Shown in pieces: positions 18,398 to 25,260 of a stretch of 64,000 nt of DNA. Under the pieces are notes generated by a model. The model made no database searches, was not told where the DNA came from, and saw only the letters and a list, made by a program, of their open reading frames with translations. Origin of the DNA: UBA2336 sp049306095 (GTDB taxonomy: Bacteria; Bacteroidota; Bacteroidia; Cytophagales; Cyclobacteriaceae); contig JBAQPU010000020.1 in the NCBI GenBank assembly GCA_049306095.1, forward strand, positions 29,194 through 93,193. Direction: 5' to 3'. How positions within the stretch are numbered: the stretch's first letter is position 1; each line of letters begins with the position of its first letter. The position numbers were made by a program, and so were the translations under genes.

Positions 18398-20995
18398 CTA
18401 CCGTTTCAGACTAAGATATCCGGTTTTGGTTTCGCCAGAAGATTTAAGAAAGATTTTATAGAAGTATGTTCCGGAGGGAAGCTCGTTACCATTTTGGTTA
18501 AGACCGCGAAATGAATTAGTATCCGAATAGTTCTTTGTTTCAAACACCTTGCTGCCCCAACGGTTGTAAATGGTAACCGTGTTTTCAGGTTCCAGCAAAT
18601 CAATGTATTGTATTTTGAAAAAATCATTTTTCCCATCGCCATTAGGCGATACGGCATTGAAGATTTCAATTTCACCGATAACGGTAATCGTAAGCATTTG
18701 CTGCGTGCATACCCCCAACAAGTCACACACTTCAATAGTAACCTGATCTGTTCCTGAAAACATAACTCCGCCATAGTCCAGAACCAGTTGATTTGAACTG
18801 TTAATGGAAGCGGCAGCACCCTGCTGCGATGCCCCGGTTATCACCGTTAAAGTTGAAAGATTCAGGTTGTTATCCGGATCGGAAATGAGGGATAATAAAT
18901 CAATAGTAACAATTCCTCCAATGGGTACGCCTCCGGCTGTTGATTGGATTACAGGAGATTGGTTGTTGCAGATAGCGGGTGTGTTAAAAAACAATCCTTC
19001 ATCGGTTGAAATCACTTCGGGTGCAAAATCGCCATTGATGCGGCACCGGTAACGACCTTCACCAAAATTTCCGGTGGTATTGACGCTGAGCGTAGCCGTT
19101 GTTGCTCCGGAAAAATTTGTGTTATTGGCAATATCGTTAAACGTAACTCCATCCGTGCTGAACTGCCATTGATAGGTGATGTTGGTTGTGCCGCTGGCAG
19201 CCGTTGTAAAAGTTGCCGTGCCCCCAGGGCAGACAGTAATATCGGAAGGCTGCGTGTCGATGGTGATGGTTGGCGTGCTAACTGTAAAATCTGTTACTGA
19301 TTGTACCGTAACACAGTTTACCGTTACTGAAATTTTTCCTGTAGTTGCACCGGCAGGTACTGTAGTGGTAATGCTGGTGGCCGTACTGGCCGTTACCGCG
19401 GCAACGATACCATTAAATTCCACGATGTTCATAGTGGGTATCGTACTAAACCCTGCACCGGTAATAGTTACTGTTGATCCTACCACGCCTAACGTTGGCG
19501 AAGTAGATGTAATGGTAAGCGGAATAACCGTAACCTGGTTTAATTTTTCTACGAAAATGTCGTTTCCTCCGGCACTGGTTTGATTGAATGTACACGCACC
19601 CGGATCAAAATCAGCTGTACCGGTAAAAAAACCTGATACATATACATCACCAATGCCATTGGTTGCGATACCAAAACCCCTGTCATCACCGGTTCCTCCT
19701 ATCGAACGAGCCCAACTAAAATTGCCATTGATATCGAATTGAGAAATGAAAATATCATTACCACCCGAAGAGGTGAGGTTAAATGAAGGGGCGTCCGGAT
19801 CAAAATCTACAGTATTCGCATAAAACCCCGTTACAAAAACATTAGTTGCGCTAATAGACAGACTGAAGCCTTCATCGTAACCCGTGCTACCCCACGATTT
19901 TGCCCAAACAAAATTTCCGTCAGTATCCAGCTTGAGCAGATAGGCATCAAAACCACCGTTGGATGTGAGGTTGAATGTGCCGGCACCCGGGTCGAAATCG
20001 GATGTACCATTAAATCTTCCGGATGTATAAATATTGCCTGCAGCATCGACTTCGATTTTGCTTCCATAGTTACCATCGGTATAATAAGTAGGTGCACTGT
20101 TGACCAAGCTTTTCGCCCACACAAAGTTTCCGTTGTTGTCGAGTTTGGAGAAAAAAACATCCCAATCTCCGGAAGCTGTAAGATTGAAAGTGCCTGCTCC
20201 CGGATCAAAGTCAGCGGTTGCTTCGAAATAACCGGTTGTGTAAACATTGCCGGCTGCATCAATATCAATACTATACCCGCGATTTTCGTTTCCAGAGCCA
20301 CCGCCAAAGTCCCTGGCCCAAACAAAATTCCCATCGGTGTCGAGTTTCAGAATGAAGGCATCTTCTTCACCGGCCGTAAGGAGAAACGTACCGGGCCCTG
20401 GGTCAAAATCAAAACTTGGACCTCCCTGATAATAAAACCGACCTACAACAAAGATGTTCCCGGCAGCATCGAGTTTAATGTCAAATCCATGATCATACCA
20501 AGTTCCGCCATCTATTTCTTTGGCCCAAACAAGATCCCCATTCACATCGTACTTCGCGATGTAAATATCGGATTGCCCGCCAGAAGTCATGTTGAACACA
20601 CCAACTCCCGGATCAAAGTCGGTCGTACCATAAAATCCTCCTGTGATATAAACATTTCCTGAAGGGTCAATGGCCAAACCCATGGGAGAATCACCTGCGC
20701 TTCCACCAAGCGATTTAGCCCAAACTAAATTTCCGTTTGCATCCATCTTGGAAATAAACATATCATTACTTCCTACAGCAGTAAGATTGGAGACACCCGT
20801 TCCGGGGTCAAAGTCAACCGTGCCGGTGTAGTACCCGAAACTATATACATTGCCTGCAGCATCAACAGCCATATCCCGTGCTTGATCTGCACCTGTTCCA
20901 CCCGTTCTATTTGCCCATTCCAGCATAGCGGTTTGCTGTGCGGAAAGTTTTAAAATTGAAATGAATAGGAGGAAGAGGAAGAGGAAGTATTTCAT
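18398..20995 (-). CDS. Secreted SBBP/beta-propeller protein with IPT-TIG, Ig-like and CHU_C domains
   Basis: The ATG at 20995 gives the signal peptide MKYFLFLFLLFISILKLSAQ; the longer start at 21034 has no signal character. Seven repeats of the form xDFDPGxGTFNLTxxGxxD, alternating with AAGNVYxTGYF and FVWAKSxGGxG motifs, are SBBP (beta-propeller) repeats spanning about residues 30-480. They are followed by IPT/TIG (LTITSTSPTLGVVGSTVTITG), an Ig-like domain (ITYQWQFSTDGVTF), a cadherin-like segment and a terminal CHU_C domain (TIYNRWGSKVFE ... ELPSGTYFYKIFL). It is a probable surface protein exported by type IX secretion. Its C-terminal half closely parallels that of the neighbouring 13563-18344 protein, and the two promoters are similar, suggesting duplication. 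Confidence 0.92.
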   Translation of the reverse strand: MKYFLFLFLLFISILKLSAQQTAMLEWANRTGGTGADQARDMAVDAAGNVYSFGYYTGTVDFDPGTGVSNLTAVGSNDMFISKMDANGNLVWAKSLGGSAGDSPMGLAIDPSGNVYITGGFYGTTDFDPGVGVFNMTSGGQSDIYIAKYDVNGDLVWAKEIDGGTWYDHGFDIKLDAAGNIFVVGRFYYQGGPSFDFDPGPGTFLLTAGEEDAFILKLDTDGNFVWARDFGGGSGNENRGYSIDIDAAGNVYTTGYFEATADFDPGAGTFNLTASGDWDVFFSKLDNNGNFVWAKSLVNSAPTYYTDGNYGSKIEVDAAGNIYTSGRFNGTSDFDPGAGTFNLTSNGGFDAYLLKLDTDGNFVWAKSWGSTGYDEGFSLSISATNVFVTGFYANTVDFDPDAPSFNLTSSGGNDIFISQFDINGNFSWARSIGGTGDDRGFGIATNGIGDVYVSGFFTGTADFDPGACTFNQTSAGGNDIFVEKLNQVTVIPLTITSTSPTLGVVGSTVTITGAGFSTIPTMNIVEFNGIVAAVTASTATSITTTVPAGATTGKISVTVNCVTVQSVTDFTVSTPTITIDTQPSDITVCPGGTATFTTAASGTTNITYQWQFSTDGVTFNDIANNTNFSGATTATLSVNTTGNFGEGRYRCRINGDFAPEVISTDEGLFFNTPAICNNQSPVIQSTAGGVPIGGIVTIDLLSLISDPDNNLNLSTLTVITGASQQGAAASINSSNQLVLDYGGVMFSGTDQVTIEVCDLLGVCTQQMLTITVIGEIEIFNAVSPNGDGKNDFFKIQYIDLLEPENTVTIYNRWGSKVFETKNYSDTNSFRGLNQNGNELPSGTYFYKIFLKSSGETKTGYLSLKR

Positions 20996-21035
20996 GCTAT
21001 CAAATCTCCTGAAGATTAACAAATAAAAAATCACA

Positions 21036-21046
21036 TGATGATGTGA
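21036..21046 (-). promoter_or_regulatory. Shared upstream motif TCACATCATCA, copy 2
   Basis: TCACATCATCA on the minus strand, 40 bases before the ATG at 20995. It differs at one base from copies 1 and 3. The site also forms a small palindrome (TCACAT GATG ATGTGA at 21031-21046). Confidence 0.45.
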
Positions 21047-21054
21047 GCGAAGGA

Positions 21055-21084
21055 CTATACAAGCTTTTCATGAATGGCCTTGCT
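21055..21084 (-). pseudogene. Possible remnant of a LuxR-type regulator C-terminus
   Basis: Minus-strand translation of this intergenic piece reads SKAIHEKLV followed by TAG. The neighbouring response regulator ends SKAINEKLV and TAA, so nine codons match with one change while the bases differ at about 7 of 30. No further regulator sequence is visible upstream of it. It may be the relic of a duplicated regulator, or chance; the short length keeps confidence low. Confidence 0.3.
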
Positions 21085-21217
21085 GGTTGAAAAATCAACT
21101 ATTCTATTAACCATACTTTAAATATGCCAGATAAATTTAAAGTAATATTTAAAAATAGCAAGAGGAAATAGATGGAGGTTGGGGTTTTAAATCGAACGAT
21201 TCGCCTCATCAAAAATT

Positions 21218-21850
21218 TTACACCAGCTTTTCATTTATTGCCTTACTCACCGCTTCCGTTTGCGAATGCACCTGCAGTTTTTCGTAAATTTTTTTGATGT
21301 GCGTACGCACGGTGTCAATACTGATATCCAACTCAGAAGCAATTAACTTGTAGCTGTTGCCTTTGCTGAGCGTAGTAAGAACAATTTTTTCTTTCGCGGT
21401 AAGCATGTAGGGATTTTCGACTGTACTCTTTTGTTGCATGGAGGCCAGCACCATACGGGCAATGCTGGGGCTCATGGGCGCGCCACCCTCCTGAACTTCC
21501 TGAAGGGCATCAAACAATCTGGTGGAGATGTGTTTCTTTAATAAATAACCCGATGCGCCTGCTCGCAGGGCATCAAACACATGTACATTATCATCAAAAA
21601 CTGTCAACATGATGATGGAAACGGTGTTGTTGAATTTTCTGATTTTTTGTACGGCCTCAATGCCACTCATACCCGGCATATCAATGTCCATCAGTATGAA
21701 ATCGGGTTTGTACGATTTTACTTCTGCCTCTACGTTCAACACGTTTTCAAAGGCTGATCCCAATTCGAGCTTGTCGCTGGTGCGGATCATGCTGCCTACG
21801 CTTTCGCGGAGGAGGGTGTTGTCTTCATAAATGAGGACTGAAGGCTTCAT
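21218..21850 (-). CDS. NarL/FixJ-family response regulator (receiver + LuxR HTH)
   Basis: The first ATG is at 21850; a TTG six bases upstream is less likely. The receiver domain has IYEDN, the phospho-acceptor Asp near residue 55 (FILMDIDMPG) and the Lys of YLLKKHI. The LuxR domain reads LTAKEKIVLTTLSKGNSYKLIASELDISIDTVRTHIKKIYEKL. It follows the split histidine kinase by about 40 bases on the same strand and should be its partner. Its upstream motif (21890-21900) is shared with the two large CHU_C genes downstream, which suggests it may control them and itself; this is inference. Confidence 0.94.
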   Translation of the reverse strand: MKPSVLIYEDNTLLRESVGSMIRTSDKLELGSAFENVLNVEAEVKSYKPDFILMDIDMPGMSGIEAVQKIRKFNNTVSIIMLTVFDDNVHVFDALRAGASGYLLKKHISTRLFDALQEVQEGGAPMSPSIARMVLASMQQKSTVENPYMLTAKEKIVLTTLSKGNSYKLIASELDISIDTVRTHIKKIYEKLQVHSQTEAVSKAINEKLV

Positions 21851-21889
21851 ACACAAATGTGATGGTTGTAATCCATAGCTCCTATACCC

Positions 21890-21900
21890 TGATCATGTGA
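21890..21900 (-). promoter_or_regulatory. Shared upstream motif TCACATGATCA, copy 3
   Basis: TCACATGATCA on the minus strand, 39 bases before the regulator ATG at 21850. It overlaps the TGA stop of the kinase gene, so its first bases are also coding. The sequence is identical to copy 1 at 18385. Confidence 0.4.
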
Positions 21901-22684
21901 TGGGAAGGGTTAGCAAAACTTCCGTGCCTGCACCGGGTGAAGATTTAACTTCCAGCTTTCCGTGAATCGTATCCGCCCGTTCTTTCATGTTGCGTAACCC
22001 GTTGCCGGTTGTACTGCTGATTGCATCAAACCCCTTTCCATTGTCGGTAATGGTTACCTGAATAGTATTATTTTCTTTTTTGAAGCGAATAGTAATGGAA
22101 GTAGCAGAACTGTACTTGGCAGAATTGTTGATTGCCTCTTTAAAAATCAGGAACAGGTTTTTTCGTTTTGATACATCTAATTTGAACGCGTCAAGATTCT
22201 CTTCGCCCGAAAACGTATAATTAATATCCAGCGGATCTAAAATCTCGGCAGTAAACTCTTTCATTTTGCTGATCACCTGCTCGAGTGAGTCGTTGTTTGG
22301 GTTAATGGACCACACAATGTCGCTCATGCTTTCCATCATGCTTGAAGAATGTTGCGCAATACGCTGAAAATGTGGCGAACTTCCATTAGCTTCTTTCAGG
22401 GCCATCTGGCTGATAATATTAATGCTGGATAGGGTTGAGCCGATATCATCATGTAAGTCGCGCGCGATGGTATTTCGCATACGCTCCATCTCAACCAGTC
22501 TGCGGGTGCGGTTTAAAACACGGTAACGATTTACCAAAATGATGCTGATGATTACAACAGCGATCAAAGCGATAATGATGATGGTTGTATTAGCCTGTTG
22601 CCGACTGAGTTCAAGTTTTTGTAATTCCTGATCTTTTTTAAGTAATTCTATTTCTTTCTCCTGCCTACCATTTTGATACTCCAT
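21893..22684 (-). CDS. Histidine kinase, C-terminal part (separated from its TPR half by a frameshift)
   Basis: This frame encodes a coiled-coil segment (EKEIELLKKDQELQKLEL), a membrane helix at about residues 33-51 (TTIIIIALIAVVIISIIL), a HisKA_3 motif MRNTIARDLHDDIGSTLSS with His near residue 78, and a HATPase domain (FKEAINNSAKYS, DNGKGFD, GNGLRNMKERA). The open frame extends upstream of the ATG at 22684 through HLTNEENKIGVAKLEM, which continues the TPR protein encoded in the other frame. Removing one base from the AAAA run at 22734-22731 joins the two into a single 665-residue kinase like that at 4433-6373. Independent translation from 22684 would give a TPR-less membrane kinase. Confidence 0.8.
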   Translation of the reverse strand: MEYQNGRQEKEIELLKKDQELQKLELSRQQANTTIIIIALIAVVIISIILVNRYRVLNRTRRLVEMERMRNTIARDLHDDIGSTLSSINIISQMALKEANGSSPHFQRIAQHSSSMMESMSDIVWSINPNNDSLEQVISKMKEFTAEILDPLDINYTFSGEENLDAFKLDVSKRKNLFLIFKEAINNSAKYSSATSITIRFKKENNTIQVTITDNGKGFDAISSTTGNGLRNMKERADTIHGKLEVKSSPGAGTEVLLTLPIT

Positions 22685-23891
22685 CTCCAGTTTGGCAACA
22701 CCAATCTTGTTCTCTTCGTTGGTCAGGTGCTTTTCGATGGTATTCGAGAGCGCTTTTATAAGCGCCTTGCTTTTCTTTTATCAGGGTAAGCAGTTCGTAA
22801 GCATCCAGAACCGAGTATTGATCATTAGTATTTTCAGCATACACACGAGATGAGTCCATATACACAATGGCCAGGTCATATTGCTTAAGACTATAATGGA
22901 AATAACCAATACTGGAATAGTTGTAGGTGAACAGCGTAGGATTCCCGGTGCGTCTCACAATTTTCAATGCATCGTAATAGTAGTTCCCAGCTTCTTGAAT
23001 ACTTCCTTTATCAAACAACGAGTTACCGATGTTTTGAAGTGTCTCCGCCATACTTCGATTGTCGCCAACTCTTTTATATACAGCGAGCGCCTTGTTATAC
23101 TCGGTCAGCGATTCGTCAAATTTTTTCTGCTTCCGGTAAATCCTTCCAAGAAGTTGTGATGCATAGGCAAGCCCACGATCAAACTTGGCCTTTTCAGCCA
23201 GGGGCTGCGCTTCGCGTGCGTATGCAATTGCTTTGTCCATTTCGCCCATTTTGTATTGAATGTTGGCAATGTTCAGCAACGCCCGGCTTTCTCCTTCCGG
23301 ATCATGGATTAAGCTATCCTGAAGTTTGGCCGCCATGATAAATTTTTTGAGCGCCTCTGCATCGTTACCCTCTTCCAAAAATGTATTTCCCCAAACCACA
23401 TATATATCGGACTGGAGTGTATAATAATTTTTTTCGGTGGCGATCGCCAGCCCTTTGGCAAGATTGGTACGTGCGGAATCATAGTTGACCATCCTAAGAA
23501 ATGTAAGCCCCATCAGGTGGTAGGTATCTGCCCTGTGAAAAGAATTTTCTGCCGAAGTGGCCTCCCTTAAAGCCTGCCGGTGAAAATAAAGTGATGAATC
23601 ATAATTGCCCTGTTTGTGATAAAGACCACCCAAGTCGTTCAAAATGTTGATATGACTTGTTTTTGTTTTGTTTTTTTCTGCGAGCACGAGCGCTTTGCGA
23701 AAATAACGGAATGATAAACTTATATCTTCTCCCGAATAATGGGTACCCAGCTTCATGAGTGCGCGAATTTCAATCGTGTCGCCTTTTTGTTGCGCAACAA
23801 TTCGCTTCAAATTATCAATCTCTGACTGTGCAAAGCTTGCCGTGTTAATAAAAAGATAACCGACAATAAGGAGTAAACCATATTTTGTCAT
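22665..23891 (-). CDS. TPR sensor half of a histidine kinase (frameshifted before the membrane segment)
   Basis: The product begins with a signal peptide (MTKYGLLLIVGYLFINTASFAQ) and contains repeated TPR units (YNDLGGLYHKQGNYDSSLYF, ALLNIANIQYKMGEMDKAIA, TLQNIGNSLFDKGSIQEAGN). After ALEYHRK (ending at 22731) the frame reads 21 residues of unrelated sequence and stops at 22665, while the kinase part continues one frame over. In full-length relatives such as the gene at 4433-6373, this position is directly followed by the coiled coil and membrane helix. This is a mutation or a sequencing error in an A4 run, not two normal genes. Confidence 0.8.
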   Translation of the reverse strand: MTKYGLLLIVGYLFINTASFAQSEIDNLKRIVAQQKGDTIEIRALMKLGTHYSGEDISLSFRYFRKALVLAEKNKTKTSHINILNDLGGLYHKQGNYDSSLYFHRQALREATSAENSFHRADTYHLMGLTFLRMVNYDSARTNLAKGLAIATEKNYYTLQSDIYVVWGNTFLEEGNDAEALKKFIMAAKLQDSLIHDPEGESRALLNIANIQYKMGEMDKAIAYAREAQPLAEKAKFDRGLAYASQLLGRIYRKQKKFDESLTEYNKALAVYKRVGDNRSMAETLQNIGNSLFDKGSIQEAGNYYYDALKIVRRTGNPTLFTYNYSSIGYFHYSLKQYDLAIVYMDSSRVYAENTNDQYSVLDAYELLTLIKEKQGAYKSALEYHRKAPDQRREQDWCCQTGDGVSKW

Positions 23892-23954
23892 GTTGTCGGT
23901 ATTTAAATTTAGAATCAGGAGATATCAAGTAAAACAATTTCTTGTCTCGGCTTG

Positions 23955-24101
23955 CTATCCATTATGTTTCTCCCAGTCATCTTGCCCGGATATGTTGCCT
24001 TCCTTATTGCCAGGCTGCACGGTTTCTTCTTGACAAGAAGTTAGTGCTCCTGATATGAGTACTATAAAAAAAAGAAGGAATGCTTTAAGATATTTTTTCA
24101 T
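23955..24101 (-). CDS. Small lipoprotein, unknown function
   Basis: From the ATG at 24101, 48 residues: MKKYLKAFLLFFIVLISG followed by a lipobox ALTSC, then a short polar Gly/Asn/Glu-rich tail ending EKHNG. Longer in-frame starts (to 24185) add sequence that does not look like a signal peptide. It lies alone between the kinase and the DUF6922 gene. The signal is convincing, but the mature part is too short to assign. Confidence 0.55.
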   Translation of the reverse strand: MKKYLKAFLLFFIVLISGALTSCQEETVQPGNKEGNISGQDDWEKHNG

Positions 24102-24300
24102 AGTGATATTTTTAGTTTCAATAAATATATGACTTTTAGCATCAGATTCCTTGAGATTTGGATTAATCGCTAGGGATAAAAACATTCTGTAACTTTGAAA
24201 TAGTTGCCTTCATAGAATACAACTGTCATACTTTAATAAAGGAAGGGCTTTATCTATTGAATAGTGGTATACCTTGCACTGGATTTTTGACGCTTTTGCG

Positions 24301-24308
24301 TAGCTTTG
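24301..24308 (+). promoter_or_regulatory. Putative -7 promoter box TAGCTTTG
   Basis: TAGCTTTG fits the Bacteroidota TAnnTTTG box and lies 16 bases before the ATG at 24325. The 17 bases TAGCTTTGAATACTTTT recur exactly at 25233-25249 before ftsK. No clear -33 TTTG at the expected 19-21 base distance was found. Confidence 0.45.
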
Positions 24309-24324
24309 AATACTTTTACCACAG

Positions 24325-24630
24325 ATGCTAGCCAACTCTTCTAAACCGGTTTTTAATAAACGTATTTTTTGGGATGTGGCCTTTGAGAAAATCGACTACG
24401 ATGCCAAAGCCGTTTTCGTGATTGAACGCGTGTTTGAACGTGGCGATGTCGAGGACATTCGCAACTGCCGCAGGTACTATGGCGATGATAAAGTGAGAGA
24501 GGTGCTGTTGAACGCAAAGTTTCTGCCGTTAACAAGTTTGTATCTCGCGAGCGCGGTGATTGACCGACCCATAACAGATTTCAGATGTTACACCTTGAGA
24601 CAGTCGAACCCCACACTTTTTCCGTATTAA
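24325..24630 (+). CDS. DUF6922 family protein, candidate antitoxin partner of AbiEii-like toxin
   Basis: The 101-residue product contains KRIFWDVAFEKIDYDAKAVF, IERVFERGDVEDIRNCRRYYG and FRCYTLRQSNP, the layout of DUF6922 (FWD.....DY....FIIERV...G...D......YYG). Such proteins are commonly encoded directly before AbiEii/AbiGii nucleotidyltransferase-like toxins. Here it overlaps the next frame by 46 bases (24585-24630), a coupling typical of toxin-antitoxin pairs. An antitoxin role is inferred from position. Confidence 0.75.
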   Translation: MLANSSKPVFNKRIFWDVAFEKIDYDAKAVFVIERVFERGDVEDIRNCRRYYGDDKVREVLLNAKFLPLTSLYLASAVIDRPITDFRCYTLRQSNPTLFPY

Positions 24631-25210
24631 ACAAGCTTCTGAGGATAAACTCACTCAACGAGTTTTCTTTAGTGGGTGGTACAGCATTGTCACTCTTGTT
24701 TGGTCATAGAAAATCGGTTGATCTTGTTTTATTCTCGCATCAGCCTTTTGAGAATGCAGAGATTGTTCAAGTATTGAAGAAAACGTTTAAATCTGATTTT
24801 GATAACCGGACTTCAACTCCACAGTTTGGTATTTTTTGTTTCATACAAACGTAAAAGTAGACTTGGTCAGGCACCCACATTCTCTGATAAGACCTCCTCA
24901 GAAAATAGAAGGAGTACGGATGTTTTCAACAGAAGATATCATCGCCATGAAAGTACAGGCTATTTTGGGAAGGGGTAGAAAGAAAGATTTTTGGGACATA
25001 GCCGAATTGCTTAACCATTTTTCTGTAGCCGATTTTGTCAAATTCCATGAGGAGAAATACAGTGCCCAAAATTTAATGATTACCATACCGCAGGCGATCA
25101 CCTATTTTTCTGATGCTGAAGAAAGTGAAGCCCCGGTGAGCCTGAAGAAACAAACCTGGAAAAGCGTGCGTGAAACCATCAGTGCCAAGGTGAGGGAGTA
25201 CCTGAGGTAA
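24585..25210 (+). pseudogene. AbiEii/AbiGii-like nucleotidyltransferase toxin, frameshifted
   Basis: The first part (24585-24854) carries the nucleotidyltransferase signature VGGTALSLLFGHRKSVDLVLFS, the family's GGTALAL..GHR.S.DLDLF motif, though the usual DLD is DLV. The frame stops at 24854; the remainder continues in another frame (24836-25210: VKVDLVRHPHSLI, STEDIIAMKVQAILGRGRKKDFWDIAELL, typical of the family C-terminus). Adding one T to the T6 run at 24832-24837 restores a single 208-residue protein (GIFLFHTNVKVDLV). As read, the toxin is truncated and probably inactive. It follows the DUF6922 gene with overlap, so the pair is a degraded or mis-sequenced type IV-like toxin-antitoxin module. 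Confidence 0.8.
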
Positions 25211-25232
25211 CGCAAGGTTCCGTGTTTTTTCT

Positions 25233-25240
25233 TAGCTTTG
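25233..25240 (+). promoter_or_regulatory. Putative -7 promoter box TAGCTTTG before ftsK
   Basis: TAGCTTTG lies 20 bases before the ATG at 25261 and is embedded in the same 17-base sequence found at 24301-24317. A clear -33 element is not apparent. Confidence 0.45.
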
Positions 25241-25260
25241 AATACTTTTTTAACTAGTCA

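Noticed and set aside
18398..20995. Repeated CCCGGATCAAAATC-like words
   Set aside because: They encode the DFDPG motif of seven SBBP protein repeats, not a nucleic-acid repeat element.
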